Positions 24,230 through 33,200 of a stretch of DNA of 64,000 bases are shown here, piece by piece. A model generated the notes under the pieces. The model saw nothing but the letters and a program-made list of their open reading frames with translations, ran no database searches and was not told the origin of the DNA. The first letter of the stretch is position 1; every line of letters begins with the position of its first letter. This DNA is from an uncultured bacterium. GTDB lineage: Bacteria; Verrucomicrobiota; Verrucomicrobiia; CAIQCK01. The position numbers were made by a program, and so were the translations under genes. Where the stretch lies: assembly GCA_903870275.1 (NCBI GenBank), contig CAIQCK010000121.1:1-64000 (forward strand). Reading direction: 5' to 3'.

Positions 24230-25684
24230 ATGACAACAACCCAACGGATCTTCCTGCGGCGCGCTGCGCTGCTTGCCGCGTTCGTCACGACGTTGTCGGC
24301 TCCACTCCAGGCCGCCGACGCCCAGGCGGCGAAACTCCCCAAAATCCGCGTCGCTGCCGGCGGCCGGACGTTTGCCGCCGAATCGGGCAAGCCGTTCGTG
24401 CCGCTCGGCGTGAACTACTACCGCCCCGGCACCGGTTGGGCGCCGCAACTCTGGAAGCAATTCGATGCGGAGGCGACCCGGCGCGATTTTACCCGGCTGC
24501 GCGAGCTGGGCGCCAACTGCGTCCGGGTCTTCATCAGCTTTGGCTCGTTTTACTCGACGCCCGGCGCGCTCGACGAGGAGGGACTGAAGAAGTTCGACCA
24601 ATTCCTCACCATCGCCGAGGAAGCCGGCGTTTATGTGCATCCGACCGGGCCGGATCATTGGGAAAGTTTGCCGGAGTGGGCGAGGGCGGATCACTTCGCC
24701 AACGAAACGTTCCTTCGCTCGCTGGAGGATTTCTGGCGGCTGTTCGCGGCGCGCTATCGCGGCCGCAGCGTCATCTTCGCCTATGATCTCCAGAACGAGC
24801 CGTCGGTCGGTTGGGACAGCGCCGACATGCGCTCGCGCTGGAACGCGTGGCTGAAGCAACGCTACGCTTCGTCCGCCGACGCCGCGAAGGCGTGGGGCGT
24901 GGGCGTGGCGGCGATCAAATGGGGCGATGTTGCCGTGCCGCCGAAGCAGGACGCGCCGGGCAGCGGGCTGTTGCTCGACTACCAGCATTTCCGCGAGGAG
25001 CGCGCCGACGATTGGACGCGGCGTCAGGTGGCGGCGATCAAGGCCGCTGACCCGAACGCGCTGGTGACCGTCGGTTTGCTTCAGTCGTCGGTGCCGTCGT
25101 CATCGGGCGGCGTGCATTATCCGGCGTTCCGGCCGGCGCGACAGGCGAAGTTCCTCGACTTCATGGAGGTTCATTATTATCCGAACACTCGCGGCCTCTA
25201 CGATTACACGAAGCCGGAGGATGAGCAGCGCAACCTCGCCTGCCTCGAAAACATCGTCCACGAGGTCGCCGCGCCGGGCAAACCGGTGGTGTTGGCGGAA
25301 TTCGGCTGGTATGGCGGCGGCGCGTTGCGGCTCAGGAACGGAAAGATGTCCGCGCCCGGCTCCGAGGAGCAACAGGCGCGTTGGTGCCGGCGCGCAGTGG
25401 AGACGACGGCGGGCCTCGCGTGCGGCTGGCTCAACTGGGGCTTCTACGATCATCCGCAGGCCAACGATTGCAGCCAGCTCACCGGCCTGCTGACCGTGGA
25501 CGGCAAGCTCAAAGCTTGGGGCGCGGAGTTTCAGAAACTGGTCGCGCAATTTGGCGGACACGAGATTGCGCCAGCGAAGCTTGGCCCGCGGCCCGCGTTG
25601 GATTGGGACCGCTGCATCACGAGCGCGAAGGCCGCGCAGGAATTTCGCGAGGCGTATCTGAGCGCGTTCACGGCAGGCAAATGA
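24230..25684 (+). CDS. Secreted GH5-like glycoside hydrolase
   Basis: The 484-residue protein starts at the ATG at 24230 and has a signal region with paired arginines (FLRRAALLAAFVTTLSAPLQ). GH5/cellulase-fold markers are GVNYYRPGTGW (60-70), ELGANCVRVFISFGSF, the acid/base Glu190 in AYDLQNEPSVGW, MEVHYYPNTRG and the nucleophile Glu357 in PVVLAEFGWYGGG. It likely cleaves a beta-linked glycan such as mannan or glucan; the subfamily is not clear. Its stop overlaps ATG 25681, and the next gene has its own ribosome site for ATG 25696, so the two are co-transcribed. Confidence 0.85.
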   Translation: MTTTQRIFLRRAALLAAFVTTLSAPLQAADAQAAKLPKIRVAAGGRTFAAESGKPFVPLGVNYYRPGTGWAPQLWKQFDAEATRRDFTRLRELGANCVRVFISFGSFYSTPGALDEEGLKKFDQFLTIAEEAGVYVHPTGPDHWESLPEWARADHFANETFLRSLEDFWRLFAARYRGRSVIFAYDLQNEPSVGWDSADMRSRWNAWLKQRYASSADAAKAWGVGVAAIKWGDVAVPPKQDAPGSGLLLDYQHFREERADDWTRRQVAAIKAADPNALVTVGLLQSSVPSSSGGVHYPAFRPARQAKFLDFMEVHYYPNTRGLYDYTKPEDEQRNLACLENIVHEVAAPGKPVVLAEFGWYGGGALRLRNGKMSAPGSEEQQARWCRRAVETTAGLACGWLNWGFYDHPQANDCSQLTGLLTVDGKLKAWGAEFQKLVAQFGGHEIAPAKLGPRPALDWDRCITSAKAAQEFREAYLSAFTAGK

Positions 25685-25695
25685 GGAAACAGATT

Positions 25696-26571
25696 ATGAA
25701 CCCAATGACACGACGGACTTTCATCAGCGCCACATCGGCCGCGTGCGCGGCGTCGTGGCTGGGCGCGGAGGAAAAAGCGGCGCCGTCGGCTGCCGCCGCG
25801 GGCCTCGATTTTCCGCTGGTGGATTTCCACGTTCACCTCGACCACAGCACGATTGACGCGGCGCTGGCGTTGCCGCAGGCGCGCAACATCAAGTTCGGCA
25901 TTGTCGAGCACGCCGGCACCAAGGAAAACGTATATCCCGTCGTGCTCAGCAACGACGAGGAACTCAAACGCCAGCTCGACATGCTCGCCGGCAAGCCGGT
26001 CTTCCGCGGCGTGCAGGCGGAATGGAGTGATTGGTGGAGCGGTTTCTCCACGGCGGCGCTGGCGCAACTCGACTACACACTCACCGACGCGATGACGTTC
26101 CCCGGCAAGGACGGCCGGCGCAAGAAACTCTGGGAACCGGACGTGGAATCGTTCGTGGACATGACCGACAAGGAGGCGTTCATGGACCGCTTCGTGGACT
26201 GGCACGTGAAAATCCTCTCGGAGCAGCCCATAGACATTCTCGCCAACACCTCCTGGCTGCCCAAGACACTCGCCGACGGCTACGATTCGCTTTGGACCCC
26301 GGCGCGAGTTCGGAAGGTCGCGGACGCGGCGGTGCAACATCGCGTCGCGCTGGAGATCAGCAGCAGCTACAAACTGCCGAAACTGCCGTTCCTGAAAATC
26401 GCCAAGGCGGCCGGCGTGAAGTTTTCCTTCGGCTCCAATGGCCGCTATCCAAAGATGGGCCTGCTGGATTATTCCATCGCGATGGCGAAGGAACTCGGCC
26501 TGACGCGCGCCGACATGTTCATGCCCGCCCCTGAAGGCCAGAAGGCGGTACAGCGATGGAAGCGCCCATGA
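25696..26571 (+). CDS. PHP/amidohydrolase-like metal-dependent hydrolase with export signal
   Basis: The 291-residue product starts at the ATG at 25696, preceded by GAGGAAACAG; the ATG at 25681, which overlaps the previous stop, is the alternative. The leader TRRTFISATSAACAASWLGA is Tat-like. The mature protein starts with a metal motif FPLVDFHVHLDHSTIDAALA and continues with FGIVEHAGTKENVYP, FRGVQAEWSDWW, IDILANTSWLPKTL, HRVALEISSSYKLP and FSFGSNGRYP, like PHP or histidinol-phosphatase-type barrels. The substrate is unknown. It forms an operon with the GH5 gene upstream. Confidence 0.75.
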   Translation: MNPMTRRTFISATSAACAASWLGAEEKAAPSAAAAGLDFPLVDFHVHLDHSTIDAALALPQARNIKFGIVEHAGTKENVYPVVLSNDEELKRQLDMLAGKPVFRGVQAEWSDWWSGFSTAALAQLDYTLTDAMTFPGKDGRRKKLWEPDVESFVDMTDKEAFMDRFVDWHVKILSEQPIDILANTSWLPKTLADGYDSLWTPARVRKVADAAVQHRVALEISSSYKLPKLPFLKIAKAAGVKFSFGSNGRYPKMGLLDYSIAMAKELGLTRADMFMPAPEGQKAVQRWKRP

Positions 26572-26586
26572 CAACGGAGTAACAGC

Positions 26587-27165
26587 ATGTCACCGAAGGC
26601 GTGGTCCGCATTGATTCTGCTGCAATCCGTCGCAATTGCAGCGTGGTTCCTCTTTATTTCCGGCGTTGTGGGATTTGTGGAAACGGAACTTTACCGGGGG
26701 ATGTTGAATGGGAAACCACTCCCGTTGATTACGGAATGGATTTGTTCCATCCATCATTTCGAGAATGCAAACCGTCTGTACTCGGTTTGCCTGTTTCTAG
26801 CGACAACGCATTGGCTGATGGGAACTTTGCTGGTTTGTTTGCCCCGGCGTCCCGATATGGCCTTGCCGCGGTGGCTTTTCTTCTCGACGTGTTCCTGGGG
26901 TATTCTCTTTGTCTATTTCGCGTTCTTGCTGGTCGTGCTTCTGCTGCCTTTCGTTACTATCCTTCAAAGTCTGACGGCCGCAACGCCGGAATGGATCGCG
27001 GCGGAGGAAAGAAAAAGACTGGTAGGTGACGCCTGCTTGGCCGGCGCAGTTCTCTACGCGCTGGCCGCCATGTCCATTGTTTATTTCCGGCTGAGGACTC
27101 GCCGGACAACGCAATCGAGCGGGCGGTCTTCAGCCGATACGCCCAATGAAAACAAGCCGTCTTGA
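26587..27165 (+). CDS. Hypothetical membrane protein, four helices
   Basis: The 192-residue protein has hydrophobic segments at about 8-30 (LILLQSVAIAAWFLFISGVV), 66-85, 96-125 (WLFFSTCSWGILFVYFAFLL) and 147-168, with a polar tail rich in Arg, Thr and Ser. I do not recognise the family. It starts 15 bp after the PHP-like gene, so it may be read from the same transcript. Confidence 0.6.
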   Translation: MSPKAWSALILLQSVAIAAWFLFISGVVGFVETELYRGMLNGKPLPLITEWICSIHHFENANRLYSVCLFLATTHWLMGTLLVCLPRRPDMALPRWLFFSTCSWGILFVYFAFLLVVLLLPFVTILQSLTAATPEWIAAEERKRLVGDACLAGAVLYALAAMSIVYFRLRTRRTTQSSGRSSADTPNENKPS

Positions 27166-27245
27166 GTCGCAGCCGCGTGGCCGGCAGGTTTTGCGTTGAG
27201 TGGTGTCAACTTGCGCGATAAAATTTCTCATACCGTGAGGTGTTT

Positions 27246-27869
27246 ATGATTCCTCTGATTCCTCGCCACTGGGTGACGGACTTGGCGCATCGATTGGATC
27301 GGCGACTGTTGGCCGGCGCCGATGCGGGGCCGGCGGGCGCGGTGGTGGACATCACCGCCGAAAACGGAACCGTACTGATCAAAACCCAGGCGCCAGGCTA
27401 CGCCCGATCACCGGGCGCGCAAAAACTCTTTGTGCTCGGAATTTTGGCATTGCTCGCCGGCTTCTTTGTCGTGGGAGGGGCGGGCGTGCTGGCCGCCGGC
27501 AATTTCGATGTTCTGAAACGATCCTTGGCTTTCATTCCGCTTCTGTTTGGATTTGGAATCTGTGGTATAGGCGTCATCATATTGAATTGGTCCCGGCGGG
27601 CGGCTCGTCTGGTCACGGAGATGCGTTGTTCGCCGCAGGAAATCTGCGTCCAAACGACGCGCCCGAAACGATCGGAGTTTCGGCTGTGTCCAGCGCAGAT
27701 TGACCAGGTGGTGATTACGGATCAGTTTTTTGTGGCGCTTGAAATCCTCATCGTCATGAAAGATCACCGGTGTCACTCGATTGTCAGCGGATTGAGCCGG
27801 ACCGATCTTGAAAAGATCGCCGAGGCGCTGCTCGCGACGGTCAAGGCGGCAAGACCGGAAGCCTCCTGA
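27246..27869 (+). CDS. Hypothetical membrane protein
   Basis: The 207-residue protein has two central membrane helices (LFVLGILALLAGFFVVGGAG and SLAFIPLLFGFGICGIGVII). A cytoplasmic-type C-terminal domain (TEMRCSPQEICVQTTRPKRS, QIDQVVITDQFFVALEILIV) is reminiscent of PH-like bPH domains. The ATG at 27246 is preceded by GAGG and preferred over GTG 27240. Function is unknown. It stands alone between a membrane-protein gene and the corrinoid-protein gene. Confidence 0.6.
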   Translation: MIPLIPRHWVTDLAHRLDRRLLAGADAGPAGAVVDITAENGTVLIKTQAPGYARSPGAQKLFVLGILALLAGFFVVGGAGVLAAGNFDVLKRSLAFIPLLFGFGICGIGVIILNWSRRAARLVTEMRCSPQEICVQTTRPKRSEFRLCPAQIDQVVITDQFFVALEILIVMKDHRCHSIVSGLSRTDLEKIAEALLATVKAARPEAS

Positions 27870-28030
27870 AGCAGCGGGGATGATTTCGCAAACCTTTTCC
27901 CGATGACCGGAAAGTAGCGCGGTGGCGGAAGGGCGGTTGGTTCGCCGACTGAGAAAATTTTCTAGTGACAACGCCCGGATTCCCGGTACTATCCGCGGCA
28001 ACTCAGAGCAGCATTTTACCGGAGACAACC

Positions 28031-28663
28031 ATGAGCGAGATGCAAGAACTGACACAAGCCGTTATCAAGGGCGACCGCAACAAAGCCAAGCAGCTCACAC
28101 AGGCGTTGCTGGACAAGAATGTGGTGCCGATGGAAATCGTCGAGAAAGGGCTTGTGCCCGGCATGGCCGAGGTCGGCGAGCGGTTCAAGCGCAACGAGTA
28201 TTTTGTCCCGGAGATGCTCATCGCCGCGCGCGCCATGAAGGAGGCGATGGCGATGCTGGAGCCGTTGCTCGCCAAGGCCGGCATCAAGCCGAAATACACC
28301 GCCGTACTTGGCACCGTGCAGGGCGACCTCCACGACATCGGCAAGAACCTCGTGGGCATGATGTGGAAAGGCGCCAACATCGGCGTCGTGGACCTCGGTT
28401 CCAACGTCTCGGCCGACAAATTCGTTGCCGCCGTCAAGCAGCACAACGCGCAAATTGTCGGCCTCTCCGCGTTGCTTACCACGACCATGCCGGCGATGAA
28501 GGACACCGTCAAAGCCCTCCGCGGCGCGGGCCTCAACACCGTCAAGATCATCATTGGCGGCGCGCCCATCACGCAGCAGTTTGCCGACGAGATCGGCGCC
28601 AACGCCTACGCACCCGACGCCGCCAGCGGCGTGGACGTGGCGATGAAGGTGATGGCCGCCTGA
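28031..28663 (+). CDS. Corrinoid (B12-binding) methyltransferase protein
   Basis: The 210-residue product starts at the ATG at 28031, preceded by GGAGA. It has the N-terminal helical cap of methionine-synthase-type corrinoid proteins (DRNKAKQLTQALLDKNVVPM, PGMAEVGERFKRNEYFVPEM) and a cobalamin-binding domain with DLHDIGKN (the D-x-H-x-x-G cobalt-ligand motif, about residues 100-107), VGLSALLTTTMPAM and IIIGGAPITQQFADEIGANA. It carries methyl groups between a substrate methyltransferase and an acceptor enzyme. No partner is adjacent; candidates in the window are the UroD-like protein (5493) and the homocysteine methyltransferase homologue (44120). Confidence 0.95.
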   Translation: MSEMQELTQAVIKGDRNKAKQLTQALLDKNVVPMEIVEKGLVPGMAEVGERFKRNEYFVPEMLIAARAMKEAMAMLEPLLAKAGIKPKYTAVLGTVQGDLHDIGKNLVGMMWKGANIGVVDLGSNVSADKFVAAVKQHNAQIVGLSALLTTTMPAMKDTVKALRGAGLNTVKIIIGGAPITQQFADEIGANAYAPDAASGVDVAMKVMAA

Positions 28664-28808
28664 GCGAGGAACGAAGTTTTTTGGCCTGTTAGACTTCGCG
28701 AAAAGCGCGAAAGAAAACGGCTGAGAGTTCGCGTGCCGGTGCTTGGATTTTACGGCCCCTTCAAAAATTGTTTAGCGGGCAACTTCCGTTCGCTTCCGAT
28801 TTTTCCAC

Positions 28809-30197
28809 CTACGCTTCCTTCTGCATCCGTTGCTGCTGCGGCGCGCTCTGCACTTTCCGCTGCCAAGAGTCATACCAGAACGGTGGTTGAAACTTTGGCG
28901 TGAAGACGTGCCGCACCGGCCCGAGCTTGTAGATGTTGCGGTGCAGGTTCTCCTGTTCCGCCCAGAACTTGTCCACCAGCGCGAGCTTCTCCGGCGTCCA
29001 GAATTTTGAGTCATCCGCAGGCGGCCGGCCGATCTGGCGGTCGAGCGATTCCAGTTCCAGCTTGCTTTGCCAGTGATCCAGCCGCCACGACGGCTTCGCG
29101 TTGCGGGAAAGCTCATTCCACTGTTCGCGCGCCGCGCCGAGGTCCACCTTCGTTCGATCGCCCCACGGCGTCATCCACTGCGCCCAACGGACAGCTTCAT
29201 TCGGCGCCGCGCCGAAGTAACGCTGCGCGTAGTCCCGCAGCACGGGCGCCGGTTCCTGAAACTTCCCGCTCGCCAGCCCGGCCAGCAGCGCCTTGTTGCA
29301 GTCGTCGAACACGCCCTCGCTGTAAACTTGGAATCCGTCCGCGCCCTGCGCCGCGATGCCCGCAAGCGTCGCCGGCAGCCGCGCGGGCGCGACGACCGGC
29401 CCCCACTTCGCGTAAATGTCGCGCACGTCCTTGTTGTCGCCGTAGCCGTCGTGGATGAACGCCAGCTTACTACAGCCCGCCGGCACCACGACATCCTTGA
29501 ATTTAGTCTGGCCGTATTCGATGTGCAGCGTCATCGCTTTCAACCAGCCGGCCGCGTCCTTCGCGGCCCACTCGTTGATCAGCGCGTGCTCCTCCGGCGT
29601 CCACCACCACGAGCAGAACCACGGCTCGATGCCCGGATGATGCCGCTCCGCGATGGCGTGGATTTCTTTCATCAATCGTGCGAAGGTGAGAATCCACGGC
29701 TTGCACTTCTCGCAACCGCAGCCGCCGTAGTCGTAGGCGAACGCCGTGAACGCGCTCAGCCGGATGCCGCTGGCGGCGAAGTCGCCGAACCAATGCTCGA
29801 AGTTCTCGCGGATGACCTTGTGCGCCTCGTCGTGGCTGGGGCAGATGAGCTGGCCCTGGATGCGCGGCCCTTTCTTCGCCGCGTAGTGCGGGCGGAGCTG
29901 GTCCAGATAAACGTGGTTGGGTGTGACGATGAGGTTCAACTTCAGCCCCAAATCCTGCGCGGCGCGAAACGCCTTCTTCTTCCGGTCGAGCTGCTCCTTG
30001 GCGAGGTCCCAGAATGCGTCGGAGGTGTAGGGATTGCAAACGTCGGTGGTGGTGATCCAGTCGCCGTAGCGGTTGAAGCCCCACCATTTCAACTCGCCGA
30101 GATACGCCGCCATCTCGCGCGGCCACATCGCCTCGTAGGCGTTGCCAAAGTGGGCGGGACAATAACACTCGCGGATCGGAAAGGTCGGCGCGCTCAT
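28809..30197 (-). CDS. Cytoplasmic TIM-barrel glycosidase-like protein
   Basis: The 462-residue product starts at the ATG at 30197 (MSAPTFPIRECYCPAHFGNA). It reads like a glycoside-hydrolase barrel: YLGELKWWGFNRYGDWITTT, LKLNLIVTPNHVYLDQLRP, IRLSAFTAFAYDYGGCGCEK followed by CKPWI, then MTLHIEYGQTKFKDV and YSEGVFDDCNKALLAG. The GCGCEKC cysteine pair is like the C-x-x-C of barrel proteins that inspect sugars (compare CAACKARH in the protein at 249-1982), so both may be distant GH20-type relatives. No signal peptide is seen. Function is inferred only from the fold-like pattern. Confidence 0.6.
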   Translation of the reverse strand: MSAPTFPIRECYCPAHFGNAYEAMWPREMAAYLGELKWWGFNRYGDWITTTDVCNPYTSDAFWDLAKEQLDRKKKAFRAAQDLGLKLNLIVTPNHVYLDQLRPHYAAKKGPRIQGQLICPSHDEAHKVIRENFEHWFGDFAASGIRLSAFTAFAYDYGGCGCEKCKPWILTFARLMKEIHAIAERHHPGIEPWFCSWWWTPEEHALINEWAAKDAAGWLKAMTLHIEYGQTKFKDVVVPAGCSKLAFIHDGYGDNKDVRDIYAKWGPVVAPARLPATLAGIAAQGADGFQVYSEGVFDDCNKALLAGLASGKFQEPAPVLRDYAQRYFGAAPNEAVRWAQWMTPWGDRTKVDLGAAREQWNELSRNAKPSWRLDHWQSKLELESLDRQIGRPPADDSKFWTPEKLALVDKFWAEQENLHRNIYKLGPVRHVFTPKFQPPFWYDSWQRKVQSAPQQQRMQKEA

Positions 30198-30276
30198 GAC
30201 GCCGGAGTTGTAGCCGCTGTGAGGCGCGAAAGGCAGCAGAAAATGCGCTGACTCTTCGCGCCGCTGCTGCCAGTTG

Positions 30277-33200
30277 TCAGCGATGCCGCTTCGCCTCAGT
30301 CCTTGTTGACATTTCCACCGGCGGCACGCCGCACGCGACGCGGAAGCCGCAGGTTGCCGATGAAAATATCGCAAGGCGCGGTTCGCGCAAGGCGCATCGC
30401 GGCAGGCCAGGACCGCCGCCGAAGGCTCCGCCGCGTATCACATGCAAATGGTCCTTGCTGATCCACTGCTGCTCGTGCGCACCGCGGTCATCGTAGCCGT
30501 CGAGGCACCATTCCCACAAGTTGCCGAGCATGTCGGCCAGCCCGAATGCATTCCGTCCGCGCGCCCCGTAGTGGTCCGCGGATGTCACAAACCCCTGCTC
30601 TTTCATGCCCAAACTCCAGTTCAACCGGCCTTCACCGTCCGAGGGGGCGTCACCCCACCAAAATTTTGTTTGGGCCCCGGCGCGACAAGCGTATTCCCAC
30701 TCCGCTTCTGTCGGGAGACGAATTTGGCAGCCGGCCGGCAGCCGCCCTTTGTCCTGTTTGTCCAGCCATGCGCAGAACGCCATCGCGTCGTCCCAACTGA
30801 TGCAGCAGACCGGATCATCGTCCTTCGGTTTGGGACCGAAATGCGGGTCGCGCCAGTTCGCGCCTTCCACATGTTTCCACGTGCGCAGACCGGTTGGCGC
30901 AAACGACGCACCGGCGGTTTCTCCGCTGGTCACGTAACGCGTCGCTTTCACGAATTGTTTCCACTGGCCCACGGTCACTTCCGTTCGGCCGAGCCAGAAT
31001 TTTTGTTGGATCATCGTCTTGCGCGGTTGCCCGCCTTCGGCCTGGACGAAGGCGGCGTTCGCCCGTCTTCCATCCGTGCTCGTTGCCCACTCGCGCTCTT
31101 CCGGCGTGCTGCCGAGCATGAATTCGCCCGACGGGACGGAAACCAACTCGATGCCGATGGAGGTTATCAACAGTTGATGTGCCTGGTTGCCAGCGGTCGC
31201 AAACGCGGGCGGCGGGGGTTTGCTTTCCACCGGCGTCGCGGCTGCATCTCTGGTGCCACGGCCCAGAAGCGCTGGTGGCTGGTTTGGGAAAGTTGTTTTG
31301 GGCGCGAAGTGTTCAACGCTTACCGCGTTCCCCGCAAACCGCAGCCGTTCCACCTTGCCGTCCCCAAAGTCGAGCATCAAGCCGCCGCCCGCGGCCCCGC
31401 GAGCGAGCTGGCCCCTGCGATTTTCCCCCACAAACAACACCGCGCCCCTCATGTCTATTTGATAGGTCCGCGTGGTGTTGTCATCGAATTTGATTTTCCA
31501 TGTGCCGGTAAAGTCTCCATCGGCTTGCAAAGCCGTTTCGGGTTGACCTGACGGCTCAGGCGTCGCGGCTGTTTCTTTGACGATGCCGGTTCCGGAGGCA
31601 GCGGGTTTGGATGACAGCCAGCCTTTCAGTTTCTTGTCTTTGTTGAGGATGGATATCGGATTGTTCAGCGGCACCGCCAGGCTTGGGAACGTGACGGTGG
31701 AGAACGGCTCGCTTGTGTAAGACACCTTCAGGGCGGCTCGTGCGGCATTGCTATCCCAGACTTTGTCAGGCGGGCTGCTCGTCGTGTCGGCAACAAAGGC
31801 GACAACCTCCGTTGGCGTATCCGATTCAAAGGTTTCGCCGGAAACAAACCTGCATCCCATGAAATTGGACTCCGAGGCGCACCAGGCAACCGTGGGCGGG
31901 ACTTCGGCATCAACAAACTGACAGTTTGCAAGGGTGTTCCAGCCTTTACGCAGAGATTTCATGTGATCGAACTTTCCCTCTTTTGGCCGGCTGTGAATGA
32001 TTTCAGGAAACTTCATCGACACGAAAGCGCAGTGCGTCAGCTTGAAACCGTAATCCACACCCGTCAGTTTGGTGAAGGCGCACTTGTAGAACAGGCAATA
32101 GTCGCAAATCCACTTGGTGGAGTTGTAACTGTACCACCCGCCGACTTTTGCGAAGCGACACTTGTCGAATATGACCCATCGAGCTTTCAGACCGAAGTTT
32201 GTGAGATCCTGGCCGATCGTCACACCACGCAAAACAGCCGGTTTTTGCGGCGTGCCGGCGATGATCAACTCTCCTTCCTTGTTCAGATAAATTCTCCCGC
32301 CTCGAATTTCCACCCCTGCGCCCACGGTAATCTGTTTGCGCCCTCCCCCTTGCTTCACCACGAAGGTGCCTTTGAGCGCATACGGTTTGGAAGTGTCGGT
32401 GAAAGCGAAGTCTTCCTCAATTTCCGGCGGCGGCAACTCCATGCCGGTTTTCATCCCCGGAGGTGAAACGGCAGGCGGTGTCTCAACTTTTCCGACCCGG
32501 TCCCAAAATGTCTCCGCGGTCTGGTCGTTGATTTTTGCGAGCGACTGGATACTGCGGAGGATGGCGGCATCGCGGGCGGGGACGAAGTCGCATTTCACTT
32601 CCTGCAATGGCGTGTCTAGAAGGGACGAGAGATCGGTCACGCTCGTGTTGTTGCACCACAAAACCGTCAGCGGCATTCCGGCGAGCGGCGATAGGTCACT
32701 TACCATCGTGTCGTTGAAGCTTAACACGGTGAGCTTCATGTCGGTCAGTGGTGAGAGATCGTTCACTTGCGTCCCGCCGACACTCAGCGTCGTCAAGGGC
32801 ATGTCGCGGATCGGCGAGAGGTCGCTGATCGGATTGTTTGGGCAGTAGAGCGCCGTCAGCAGCAGGGCTTTGAGGGGTGAGAGGTCGGAGAGTGCGCCCT
32901 TTTGCGACGCCGTCGGGGGCGCAAGCGTCAGTGTTTTCAGCCACGGCAGCGCCTTCAGCGGTCCGATGTCCGCCACGCCCACGGTGGACAATGCCAGTTC
33001 CGTCACCGCGCCGTTCTCGATCTTGTGTGTCTCCTTGCCGTCGAAGCCCGGGTTGAGTTCCTTCAGTTTCGCCGCGACGCGCGCGACCTGTTGTTCCGGC
33101 GGCAGTGTCGCGACTTCCTTCGAGAACGGATCGGTGGCGACGGGCGCGGTCCTGGCTGCGGGCGTCGCCGGGTGCGCAGGTGTCCCGCCCGCCGTCGGCG

